Virus record (IMG/VR): IMGVR_UViG_3300038701_002780
Span: 1 to 21,666 of that record
DNA length: 21,666 bases
Direction: 5' to 3' (one strand)
Origin: a virus
Below are positions 5,542-12,266 of the stretch, one piece after another; position 1 is the stretch's first letter; every line of letters starts with the position of its first letter. A program made the position numbers and the translations under genes. The notes below the pieces were generated by a model that worked only from the letters and a program-made list of their open reading frames with translations, ran no database searches and was not told where the DNA came from.

Positions 5542-6342
5542 ATGAAACCTCTAATTGGTGCAAAACAGCTACAGAAATTCCTACAAATTCGCGGCTTTTA
5601 TAAAGGGCGTATTGACGGCATATTTGGGCGCAAGTCTCAGCACGCAACAAAGCTTGCTGTTACGGATTACATCGAAACCAACAGAATGACGTTACGTACT
5701 GACGGCTGGAAAGCTGCACGCTGGCAAAACGCAGCGGTACAAATTCTGTTCAAAGACCTTGGGCTTTACAGCGGCAACGTCGATGGGCTAGACGGACCTA
5801 ATACGCAATACGCTTTGGAGCAGTACCAAAACTTGATGCGTGACACTGACGACGATGACGATGGCGGCACCGTCCCTACACGCTGGCCTCTTTATTCTCA
5901 GATGGAGCAATTCTACGGACCCGTCGGTACGTCTCAGAAACGCTTCGACCTCCCCTACCCGATGGTGCTTGCGTGGGATACCGACACGGAAGTTAGCCGT
6001 ATCACCATGCACGAGAAATGCGGACCATCCGCTATCGGTGTGCTAGAGGAAGTGCGCGACCATTACGGCCTGCCAGCTATCAAGGAACTATATCTTGATA
6101 TGTTCGGCGGCTCACTCAATGTTCGCAAGATGCGCGGAGGTAATCGCTACTCTACTCACTCGTGGGGCTGTTCCATTGACTTCGATCCAGAGCGCAACCA
6201 ATTCCGCTGGACAGACAGCCGCGCAAGTCTTGCTGCCAGAGAGTACGAATTCTTTTGGAAGGCTTGGGAACGTCAGGGGTGGGTATCCCTTGGCCGTGAA
6301 CGTAATTTCGACTGGATGCACGTACAGGCCGTACGTCTTTAG
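5542..6342 (+). CDS. Endolysin: two peptidoglycan-binding repeats plus M15 peptidase
   Basis: The product has 266 residues. Two PG_binding_1-like repeats (about 5-42 and 61-98) share the pattern L-x-L-G-x-Y-x-G-x-x-D-G ('RGFYKGRIDGIFG', 'LGLYSGNVDGLDG'). An Asp-rich linker (101-107) leads to a peptidase M15/VanY-like domain. Its zinc motif is visible as 'STHSWGCSIDFD' with His206 and Asp213 (SxHxxGxAxD), and the third ligand as His260 in 'DWMHVQ'. The family cleaves peptide stems of peptidoglycan, fitting host lysis. There is no signal peptide, so release would need a holin, which I do not see next to it. TAG at 6340-6342 is followed directly by a TTGACA promoter element. Confidence 0.9.
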   Translation: MKPLIGAKQLQKFLQIRGFYKGRIDGIFGRKSQHATKLAVTDYIETNRMTLRTDGWKAARWQNAAVQILFKDLGLYSGNVDGLDGPNTQYALEQYQNLMRDTDDDDDGGTVPTRWPLYSQMEQFYGPVGTSQKRFDLPYPMVLAWDTDTEVSRITMHEKCGPSAIGVLEEVRDHYGLPAIKELYLDMFGGSLNVRKMRGGNRYSTHSWGCSIDFDPERNQFRWTDSRASLAAREYEFFWKAWERQGWVSLGRERNFDWMHVQAVRL

Positions 6343-6371
6343 TTGACACACCTCGCACGGGCGAGTAACCT
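6343..6371 (+). promoter_or_regulatory. sigma70-type promoter TTGACA-N17-TAACCT
   Basis: A perfect -35 TTGACA (6343-6348) starts directly after the endolysin stop. TAACCT (6366-6371) follows 17 bases later and is a weaker -10. The predicted RNA start is near 6378, exactly at the foot of the first hairpin of the small RNA candidate. Confidence 0.6.
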
Positions 6372-6377
6372 GCAATA

Positions 6378-6436
6378 GGTATCCTCCCAGATACTTGCGT
6401 CGAAAGCGAGGCAGTGTGAAAGCTGTCTCGCTTTTT
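6378..6436 (+). ncRNA. Candidate phage small RNA with CU-rich loop and its own terminator
   Basis: Between a TTGACA promoter and an intrinsic terminator lies a predicted RNA of about 59 nt. Its 5' end forms a hairpin with GGTATC (6378-6383) and GATACT (6390-6395) around the loop CTCCCA. A single-stranded linker follows, then the terminator stem. A C/U-rich loop containing CUCC can pair with Shine-Dalgarno sequences; Alphaproteobacteria have known small RNAs with CCUCC-type loops. The region is otherwise gene-free. It could alternatively be a leader or attenuator for the gene at 6456, or only the endolysin's terminator. Confidence 0.5.
6405..6436 (+). terminator. Strong intrinsic (rho-independent) terminator
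   Basis: AGCGAGGCAG (6405-6414) and CTGTCTCGCT (6423-6432) form a 10-bp stem with a single G-U wobble and an 8-nt loop, followed by a T run (6432-6436). It would end transcripts coming from the endolysin and from the promoter at 6343. It is the clearest terminator in the window. Confidence 0.85.
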
Positions 6437-6455
6437 CCATTTCAGAGGATTATAC

Positions 6456-6866
6456 ATGTCCATAAAAAAACGCACCCTGCCCAAAAAACCAAAGCGCAAA
6501 AAACGGGTACTTAGCCCCCACCAGAAACGATGCAAACGTCTTTACAATCGATTGCAAGAGGACGATAGCAACGACGGCGTACGTTACGTACTGAACCAAC
6601 TAACGCCTTTCGAAATGAACACACACCTAGCCTTGCAGTACCTTATAACGCGGGCCGACACGACGGTTAGCACTTTACAGGTAAACGGACCTTACGGCAA
6701 AGGTGCTACCTTTCGCGTACATATGGCCTACACAGACAGGACAAAGAAACCTCACTTGGGTTATCTATATCCTCAAAAGGCAGTCGTAAAAACCTCGCCC
6801 ATATTGCTAATATCGGTTATGCTCAGCTATATCGAACTAAGCAAAAACGTAGGACGTTTTATATGA
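6456..6866 (+). CDS. MSIKKR-tagged basic protein, unknown
   Basis: The product has 136 residues, starting with a tag variant (MSIKKR) followed by more basic residues ('TLPKKPKRKKRVLSPHQKR'), so residues 1-32 are nearly all polar and basic. The remainder appears mixed alpha/beta ('FEMNTHLALQYLITRADTT', 'GATFRVHMAYTDRTKKPHLG'). No family is recognised. Its Shine-Dalgarno (AGAGGA) lies just after the terminator at 6405-6436, so its expression depends on read-through or on a start I cannot see. It overlaps the next gene by ATGA. The palindrome at 6543 codes 'YNRLQ'. Confidence 0.8.
   Translation: MSIKKRTLPKKPKRKKRVLSPHQKRCKRLYNRLQEDDSNDGVRYVLNQLTPFEMNTHLALQYLITRADTTVSTLQVNGPYGKGATFRVHMAYTDRTKKPHLGYLYPQKAVVKTSPILLISVMLSYIELSKNVGRFI
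6543..6556 (+). repeat. Palindromic element, copy 4 (in gene, frame N-R-L)
   Basis: TACAATCGATTGCA, an exact match to the consensus, read as Tyr-Asn-Arg-Leu-Gln about 30 codons into the gene at 6456. Confidence 0.8.
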
Positions 6867-7891
6867 AACGACGGATAATCAGATCGGGCGGTAAGGTTCT
6901 GAACCCATCGGCTTTACCAAAGCAGCCAAGTGTAGGTTTAGTACGTCCCACGTCCACAACATCGGCCCACCCCGTAGTACCTACGCCCACCGACTACATG
7001 GGCCGCGCTCTCTCGTCTCAAGTATTCACTCTACATAACGAGCATGTATTAGATCAGGTTTTATTGCAGCAAGGAACGTACACTAATTTCCGGGACACGA
7101 CCGACGATCCTAACCCCGCTGTTCGCGCCCCCGGTGACATGGAATTACTGATGCGGCGGGTCACGGTTGGCGACAACCTACTAATGACCGCCATGCACGA
7201 TGCAAACCTGCGCGATAACGCAGTGAGGCAACCTTCCGACACTGTATCGTCGTACTGGGAGCGTATATGGATTGCGTTGCTTACAAACATGTGGAATTCG
7301 CCGCCAGCAGCATTGCTAGAAAACCCAAGACTTGCGGCAGCTACCGCTTACCACTTTGTGTCAAACCTTCGCGGCTCCGAGTTTTTAACTCAAGGTCAGT
7401 TATCGCAGGTCTTTATGACACAAGGCAGTCGCTTCTATACTGGCGTAGTGATGCGCCTTGAACGTTTACGCGAACGAGACACCCTCAACTACGTGCAAGC
7501 GTGGGTTCTGCATTTCAGTGAAAGCAGGGATCACCTGTTCATGACTGCTACTATTGTTACGTTGTATGCCTTGGACAACTACGCCCGTGATACCCTTAAT
7601 AACCCAGAGCGTAGCAGCGGATTGCCGATACGGCAGATTATGGAAGATTTTTACAGAACGAGAGACCTTCCCGTAACGGACGACGACCCCCGCTACCAAG
7701 AGACCGACCCGGAGTGGGACATTGGCGTGGCAGAGCGTAGGCAGGATCGGCAAGGGGTCACTTTCACCGCAGTTAGCGCGGCACAATCCAATCTAATTGA
7801 CGAACACATAGCGAGGCGAAGCCATGACAATCAAGAGACGGACGACGATACCGAACCCAGAGGCATCCCCACAAACCGCCTCTTACCCTGA
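6863..7891 (+). CDS. Large unknown phage protein
   Basis: The product has 342 residues. The N-terminus is basic (MKRRIIRSGGK) and is followed by a Pro/Ser/Thr-rich, probably unstructured stretch to about residue 45. The middle (about 50-260) is rich in predicted helices with many aromatic and Arg residues ('SSYWERIWIALLTNMW', 'TGVVMRLERLRERDTLNYV'). The C-terminus is hydrophilic and acidic ('SHDNQETDDDTEPRG'). I recognise no family. AGGA seven bases upstream and an ATGA overlap support the start. Its last 68 bases also encode the basic N-terminus of the next gene. Confidence 0.78.
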   Translation: MKRRIIRSGGKVLNPSALPKQPSVGLVRPTSTTSAHPVVPTPTDYMGRALSSQVFTLHNEHVLDQVLLQQGTYTNFRDTTDDPNPAVRAPGDMELLMRRVTVGDNLLMTAMHDANLRDNAVRQPSDTVSSYWERIWIALLTNMWNSPPAALLENPRLAAATAYHFVSNLRGSEFLTQGQLSQVFMTQGSRFYTGVVMRLERLRERDTLNYVQAWVLHFSESRDHLFMTATIVTLYALDNYARDTLNNPERSSGLPIRQIMEDFYRTRDLPVTDDDPRYQETDPEWDIGVAERRQDRQGVTFTAVSAAQSNLIDEHIARRSHDNQETDDDTEPRGIPTNRLLP

Positions 7892-8441
7892 CGAAGACTT
7901 CAAGGTACAGGGCCGCGCGGCGGCACTTCAAGGTTTGCGTTTTGACGTATATATGTTCATAGGTAACAATCCTAACTGCACACGCCGGGACGTAGCTAAA
8001 GGTCTAGCCCTTCCTAACAACGTAGCCACCGCGCGAATAAAGGAACTTATTGATGAGGGTTACATACACGAACCGTTAGGTGTTCGTAAACGCAACCCGT
8101 CCGGTGTGAACGCTAAAGTATTGCTGGTAACGGATCAAAAGGCGGGCGCTAAACCTCTCGACAAGGTGCGCGTAGAGGTGGAGCTTGCAATCGATTGCAA
8201 CGGCAATTACTACGTGTCGGAAGCCCACGTATTAAATAGCGGGTATATCGCTACCCCTAGCGGCGCACAACCTAACGGTTATCGCAAAGTAAAGGTTCAG
8301 CGCTTCACCATAACTGCCCCTCGCGTAACGCCTCCCAGTAGGCCAATGTACGACCTTGATAGTAAACCTGTAGTTAGTCGCGTAACTCGTGCGGACCTTA
8401 TAGACACTCAAGGCGAAATTATAGATATTGAAGCGGACTAA
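7824..8441 (+). CDS. Winged-helix DNA-binding protein with MTIKRR tag
   Basis: The product has 205 residues. After a tag variant (MTIKRRTTIPNP) and a loop, residues about 36-90 form a MarR-like winged helix: 'DVYMFIGNNPNCTRRDVAKGL' (first helices), 'NNVATARIKELIDEGYI' (recognition helix) and a basic wing ('VRKRNPSGVNAKVLLVT'). The C-terminal half is strand-rich with basic patches and ends 'DLIDTQGEIIDIEAD'. It is probably a transcription regulator or DNA-binding accessory, and one of two candidate readers of the dispersed palindrome. Start: GAGG seven bases before ATG 7824, inside the previous gene (68-bp overlap). A palindrome copy (8186) lies in its own gene. Confidence 0.75.
   Translation: MTIKRRTTIPNPEASPQTASYPDEDFKVQGRAAALQGLRFDVYMFIGNNPNCTRRDVAKGLALPNNVATARIKELIDEGYIHEPLGVRKRNPSGVNAKVLLVTDQKAGAKPLDKVRVEVELAIDCNGNYYVSEAHVLNSGYIATPSGAQPNGYRKVKVQRFTITAPRVTPPSRPMYDLDSKPVVSRVTRADLIDTQGEIIDIEAD
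8186..8199. repeat. Palindromic element, copy 5 (in gene, frame A-I-D)
   Basis: TGCAATCGATTGCA, a perfect palindrome; symmetry extends to 16 bp (8185-8200). It is read as Ala-Ile-Asp-Cys in the winged-helix gene. Confidence 0.85.
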
Positions 8442-8447
8442 CTGATC

Positions 8448-8496
8448 GTTGATATATTGCAAAAAGTTGATATATTCGCCTATGAACACTCCATAG
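8448..8496 (+). promoter_or_regulatory. Promoter with direct and inverted repeats upstream of the SLOG gene
   Basis: TTGATA (8449-8454) and TATATT (8471-8476) are 16 bases apart and make a plausible sigma70 promoter. Each sits within a copy of the direct repeat GTTGATATATT (8448-8458, 8466-8476), offset by 18 bp. Downstream, CTATG (8480-8484) and CATAG (8492-8496) form an inverted repeat over the likely RNA start. This looks like a regulated promoter for the operon starting at 8510. An alternative pair, TTGCAA-N18-TATGAA (8457-8486), is also possible. Confidence 0.55.
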
Positions 8497-8509
8497 TTAG
8501 CGGGCGAAC

Positions 8510-8908
8510 ATGTCAAACAAAGCACCTCACACATTAGGCGTCCTAGGCGTAAGAGACTTTAAGGGCGATCTGTACGAAAACAGCCATTACATATACGCTC
8601 AGATAGAGTTGTACCTAAAGCGAAACGAACTCTCTTTAGCTGACATTGCTGTCGTCACAGGCGGCGGTAAGGGGGTAGAAAGTATCGTAGTAGCTTGGTG
8701 CCGAGCACGCAATGTTTCAGTGCGAAAAATACCTCCAAACATACAAGAGTACGGCCCTAAGGAAGCCTTTGTTGTCCGTAATAACCACGTAGTGTCCGAA
8801 GCCACCGAAGTGTTGGTGTTCTGGGACGGGCAAGTAGACATCATAGGTAAGGCTATAATATCCGCAATGAACCAAAGTAAGACGGTTCAAGTAACCCCAC
8901 TCCAATAA
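8510..8908 (+). CDS. SLOG-superfamily protein (DUF2493/YpsA-related)
   Basis: The product has 132 residues with the SLOG/DUF2493 pattern. 'TLGVLGVRDFKGD' opens the Rossmann-like fold. 'VVTGGGKGVESIVVAWCRARN' (about 48-68) is the Gly-rich nucleotide/ligand loop followed by its helix. 'FVVRNNHVVSEATEVLVFWDG' (about 86-106) is the conserved RN...(A/T)xxVLxFWDG segment. Members bind nucleotide-derived ligands; some act in signalling or defence, others are uncharacterised phage proteins. The substrate cannot be read here. It is the first gene after the promoter at 8448 and precedes the epimerase by nine bases. The Shine-Dalgarno sequence is weak. Confidence 0.8.
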   Translation: MSNKAPHTLGVLGVRDFKGDLYENSHYIYAQIELYLKRNELSLADIAVVTGGGKGVESIVVAWCRARNVSVRKIPPNIQEYGPKEAFVVRNNHVVSEATEVLVFWDGQVDIIGKAIISAMNQSKTVQVTPLQ

Positions 8909-8917
8909 GGTACCATC

Positions 8918-9835
8918 ATGACGACATCCTACATTACAGGCATCGGCGGCTGTATAGGCTCCGCTATTTTTAACCAACTGCAAAATCTTGGCGTCATGGC
9001 GCGTGGTTGTGACCTTCGACCGCATTCGCATAGCCGACAGCTTGACATTCTTAATACAGAAGCTTTGGCTATCGATATGGAAGGTTGCGCTACAGTATTC
9101 CACTGCGCGGCTATGCTCGGGGTAGAGCACACCGAAAATTTCCCAGAACGTTGTGCAGCCTACAACATCGAAGGTACACAATCTGTTATTGAAGCTGCGA
9201 AGCGCGCAGGCGTTGAGCATTTCGTTATGCTGTCATCGTCTGAGGTTTACGGAAAACAAGAACCTAAAAGCGACGGGCTTTCCGAAACAGACAGGCTGTT
9301 AGGGTCCAACGTATACGCTAAATCCAAGATACGAAATGAACTAGACGTTCTTGCAATCGATTGCATGCGTACCACAGTGCTGCGGATGTTCAACACGTTC
9401 GGCCCCAGACAGGTGCGTCAATTTGTTATACCTCGTTTTATGTATGCCGCGTTGTTCGACCAGCCAATATACCTGTTCGGCGCGCACAAGCATGCGCGCG
9501 CTTACCTTTACAGCCAAGATGCTGCTGCGCACATACTAAACGTAATCTCTACGGCCCCCAATCGCTCTGTTGTTAACATAGCGGGCGACGAACCTTACAC
9601 ACTACGAGAACTTGCAAACGAAATAATAGGTATTTGCGGCTCCCGCTCCGAGGTAATTGTGCAGCAAGGGTCCTACAATGACCGCGAAGTGTCGAGAGAT
9701 ATACCTTGGAGGGCAGCAGACCTGTCACTTTTGCGCAAGTACAGTAGCCACGAAACTCTGCCATTCGCAGTTACGCTTGAGTTACTCAAAAGCCAGTTCG
9801 GTTCCACGTACGATACATGGGTATTTCAAAAATGA
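8918..9835 (+). CDS. NAD-dependent nucleotide-sugar epimerase/dehydratase (extended SDR)
   Basis: The product has 305 residues, the usual size. The NAD(P)-binding motif GxxGxxG is Gly8/Gly11/Gly14 ('TGIGGCIG'). The catalytic triad region is visible as Ser106-108 ('LSSSEVYG') and Tyr133-x3-Lys137 ('YAKSK'). 'RMFNTFGPRQ' (156-165) is the typical substrate-side motif of UDP/GDP-sugar epimerases and dehydratases. It acts in the cytoplasm on nucleotide sugars. The specific sugar cannot be told. It is followed by, and overlaps (ATGA), a glycosyltransferase, so the pair probably makes and transfers one sugar. AAGG precedes ATG 8918. A palindrome copy (9352) codes Ala-Ile-Asp-Cys at 146-149. Confidence 0.9.
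   Translation: MTTSYITGIGGCIGSAIFNQLQNLGVMARGCDLRPHSHSRQLDILNTEALAIDMEGCATVFHCAAMLGVEHTENFPERCAAYNIEGTQSVIEAAKRAGVEHFVMLSSSEVYGKQEPKSDGLSETDRLLGSNVYAKSKIRNELDVLAIDCMRTTVLRMFNTFGPRQVRQFVIPRFMYAALFDQPIYLFGAHKHARAYLYSQDAAAHILNVISTAPNRSVVNIAGDEPYTLRELANEIIGICGSRSEVIVQQGSYNDREVSRDIPWRAADLSLLRKYSSHETLPFAVTLELLKSQFGSTYDTWVFQK
9352..9365. repeat. Palindromic element, copy 6 (in gene, frame A-I-D)
   Basis: TGCAATCGATTGCA, a perfect palindrome within the epimerase gene. It reads Ala-Ile-Asp-Cys, between the catalytic Tyr/Lys and the RMFNTFGP motif. Confidence 0.85.
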
Positions 9836-11397
9836 CATGGAAACATCGAGACGTTGAAGCTCCGAGGCTACGTATTTTGCTTGATCCCGTTTATATTCAA
9901 GTTGCAAATCTCGCTTCATCCTCCACCTACGCCAAGTACAAATACGTAGTCCGGGAGTTGGTAAAGCGGGGCCATTTTGTTTATTGGATGTTACCCGATG
10001 TAGATTACACACCTGACGAAATAGAGGACCATCCGCATGTTGGCGTGATACGTACTCAGTACATCCAAGATCAGTTCATAGTTGACGGCCTAGTTACCGA
10101 CGACTTCTTCGACATGTTCAACCGTATTGCGGGAAAGTACCATCTGGATATTATCGTTACAGGCCGAACAGGCGCAGCATCTATGATGAAGCGGACGCTC
10201 GAAAGTCCACGGTTTCACGACTACGGTAAGAATTTCACCGACAAGCACTACGGGTTGCCTATGATGGTAATTGAGGAGTTCCCTCAAAGCCCATCACAGC
10301 AATTCGTTGGGGATGCCTATTGGCTAAACCAGTGTCAAGGTTACCTTACAAGCGATTGCACGGTATTTATCTCAGACCACAACCGTGAGGACGTGACGGA
10401 GCATATGTTGCCGATTTACTCCGGTTCGACCGTACGAAAGTTCGTAGAAAAAGCGGAAGTCATACCATCAGGTATCAATATCGCTTGGTTGGACACTTTA
10501 TACGAACCGGATCGCTGGAAACTCGAAAAGCAGTTCAAGGTTATTTCGGTAGGCCGGATAATGGGCGTCAGCTACCGCGAACACCTCGCATGGTTTGACT
10601 ATCTATATAAGTCGGGCATGGACGCGAAACTTATTGTCTCGCTTGCGGGACGCCTTGGCGGTCCTATGCGTAAAGCGCTAGGGAAGGTGGGGGTAAACTT
10701 CGATCCCGATAATCCGCAGTTTCAATTGATCGAAAACAATCCCCGTGAAAGCTTCTTAAAACTGCTTCGAACATGTCATGCGGGGCTTTCGCCTATGTCG
10801 CACCTAGACTGTCCGGTAGGTATAGCAGAGGCAATTTATATGGGCGTGCCTCTTGTGTTACCCGTGTCAGACTATCAGAAAACGTTCTTTGCGGATTACC
10901 CTTGGGTAGCGAGACCCGGTAAGAAAGAGGAAATACTCGCGCAGCTTGAGGTGATAAAAGACGACCCACAAGCGGCAAGGGATCAGCTTGAGCCGTGGCG
11001 AGACTACGTACGAGAGACTTTCGATAACCCAACCAACGTGGCGCTGTTGTGTAATAAAATGGAGGGACTTGCACGTGAGCCGCTTCCACGTTTCAAAACA
11101 TCAGGAGCTATTCTGGGCTTCCTCGCGGAACTTAAAGGTGAGCGATACACTTTTGGCGATGTCGTTGAGTACCTTCGGGAATGCGGCACTACGGGTATTA
11201 GCATTGGCGACCTAGGTATCCGCGCTACTTGGACTTATGGCCGTGGCACTATTCACCACGCTATGCGTTATTCTGGGTATGTCGATCTATGCGACGGCCC
11301 TGATGAGATATTCGTCCGAAGGGATGTCTTTGAAGCTACAGCGAAAGCTAGTAAACGCCGAAAAGCGCGGCGCAAAAAGAAGGTAGTACGGAAATGA
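9832..11397 (+). CDS. GT-B glycosyltransferase with C-terminal HTH-like extension and basic tail
   Basis: From ATG 9832 the product has 521 residues. The N-terminal Rossmann half holds 'LRILLDPVYIQ' and 'YVVRELVKRGHFVYW'. The C-terminal half holds 'FKVISVGRIMGVSYREH' (start of the donor domain) and 'GIAEAIYMGVPLVLPVSD', the GT4-like donor-binding segment with its conserved Glu. After the enzyme core, residues about 424-500 look like a helix-turn-helix or winged helix ('YTFGDVVEYLRECG', 'SIGDLGIRATWTYGRGTIHH'), followed by a Lys/Arg tail ('KASKRRKARRKKKVVRK'). The target could be DNA, a virion protein or a host surface glycan. Start: ATG 9832 makes an ATGA overlap; an in-frame ATG at 9817 is the alternative. 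No good Shine-Dalgarno sequence is present for either. Confidence 0.8.
   Translation: MTWKHRDVEAPRLRILLDPVYIQVANLASSSTYAKYKYVVRELVKRGHFVYWMLPDVDYTPDEIEDHPHVGVIRTQYIQDQFIVDGLVTDDFFDMFNRIAGKYHLDIIVTGRTGAASMMKRTLESPRFHDYGKNFTDKHYGLPMMVIEEFPQSPSQQFVGDAYWLNQCQGYLTSDCTVFISDHNREDVTEHMLPIYSGSTVRKFVEKAEVIPSGINIAWLDTLYEPDRWKLEKQFKVISVGRIMGVSYREHLAWFDYLYKSGMDAKLIVSLAGRLGGPMRKALGKVGVNFDPDNPQFQLIENNPRESFLKLLRTCHAGLSPMSHLDCPVGIAEAIYMGVPLVLPVSDYQKTFFADYPWVARPGKKEEILAQLEVIKDDPQAARDQLEPWRDYVRETFDNPTNVALLCNKMEGLAREPLPRFKTSGAILGFLAELKGERYTFGDVVEYLRECGTTGISIGDLGIRATWTYGRGTIHHAMRYSGYVDLCDGPDEIFVRRDVFEATAKASKRRKARRKKKVVRK
10347..10360 (+). repeat. Palindromic element variant, one mismatch
   Basis: TACAAGCGATTGCA differs from the consensus by one base (T to G in the core). 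It is in the glycosyltransferase gene (read Leu-Thr-Ser-Asp-Cys) and partly fills the largest gap between exact copies (9365-12181). Confidence 0.45.
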
Positions 11398-12266
11398 TTA
11401 AAGGCGGCAAAACCAACAAAGCAGTACGAACCAAGAAGCGGGCAGGGAAGTCAAAACCCGCCAAACCTACTAGGCGGAACCACCGCACAGTGTGGGGCGA
11501 CCACTCGAACCTTTTGCTCGTACCTGTAGAGGACCTTATTCCCGACGAAGAAAACCCTAACGAAATGGACGAGGCGACCTTCGACCTTCTCATTGAAGAA
11601 ATTCGTGAGCAAGGGTTTGACGAACCTTTACTTGTACGCCCGCACCCAACTATTGCGGGCAAGTACCAGATAGGGTCGGGGCATCACCGAACCAAGGCTG
11701 CTACCATTGCCGGGTTGAAAGAATTACCTGTTATCGTCAAAGAGTGGTCGGACCTTGAACAGAGAGCCGCCCTCGCTAAACGCAACGCGCTGCGCGGCGA
11801 CCTTAACAAGGAAAAAATGGTACGTCTTTACGAGGAAGTGGTTAAAGACGTAGGCGATGCGAAATTGGCGCAACGCGCGCTTGGTTTCTCAGACAGCAAA
11901 GCATTTGAAAAAATGTACGACCAAGCCCACGCCAGTTTGCCGCCTAAAGCACAGAAAAAACTCGCAGCAGCTAAAGAAAAGATTAAGTCAGTTGACGACC
12001 TATCTTCGGTGCTCAATAAAATTTTCAAAGAAAGCGGTAGTGAGCTTGACGAAGGTTACATGGTGTTCTCGTTTGGCGGTAAAAACCACCACTACTTCCA
12101 AATCGGGCAAGATACAGAATTGAAGCTACAGTTGATCCTTAAGCACTGCGAACAAGAGGGAGTTGCTTACACTGATTACGTACAATCGATTGTAAGAGAG
12201 CACAGCTTGCCAGCGGGCGTCAAACCCGCTAAAAAGAGAGAACCACGAAAAAAGGTTAAAAACTGA
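11394..12266 (+). CDS. ParB-like protein (ParB/Srx N-terminal domain)
   Basis: The product has 290 residues. A basic leader (1-32, 'KKRAGKSKPAKPTRR') precedes a ParB/sulfiredoxin domain. 'VPVEDLIPDEENPN' (43-56) is box I. 'GHHRTKAA' (96-103) is the GxxRxxA nucleotide motif. 'LPVIVKEW' and 'AKRNALRGD' (128-136) complete it. A helix-turn-helix candidate follows ('GDAKLAQRALGFSDSKAFEKM', 154-174). Bona fide ParB proteins bind palindromic parS sites of 14-16 bp and slide using CTP; phage versions next to terminase are common but little studied. The basic C-terminus ends 'KKREPRKKVKN'. It overlaps both neighbours (ATGA, TGATG) and carries a palindrome copy (12181). It is the best candidate reader of the dispersed palindrome. 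Confidence 0.82.
   Translation: MIKGGKTNKAVRTKKRAGKSKPAKPTRRNHRTVWGDHSNLLLVPVEDLIPDEENPNEMDEATFDLLIEEIREQGFDEPLLVRPHPTIAGKYQIGSGHHRTKAATIAGLKELPVIVKEWSDLEQRAALAKRNALRGDLNKEKMVRLYEEVVKDVGDAKLAQRALGFSDSKAFEKMYDQAHASLPPKAQKKLAAAKEKIKSVDDLSSVLNKIFKESGSELDEGYMVFSFGGKNHHYFQIGQDTELKLQLILKHCEQEGVAYTDYVQSIVREHSLPAGVKPAKKREPRKKVKN
12181..12194. repeat. Palindromic element, copy 7 (in gene, frame Q-S-I)
   Basis: TACAATCGATTGTA, a perfect palindrome, identical to the intergenic copy at 1108. It is read as Val-Gln-Ser-Ile-Val near the end of the ParB-like gene, 72 bases before its stop. Confidence 0.88.

Noticed and set aside
6152-6535. Minus-strand frame of 127 codons
   Set aside because: It spans the endolysin end, the promoter/terminator region and the next gene, all with clear plus-strand signals.
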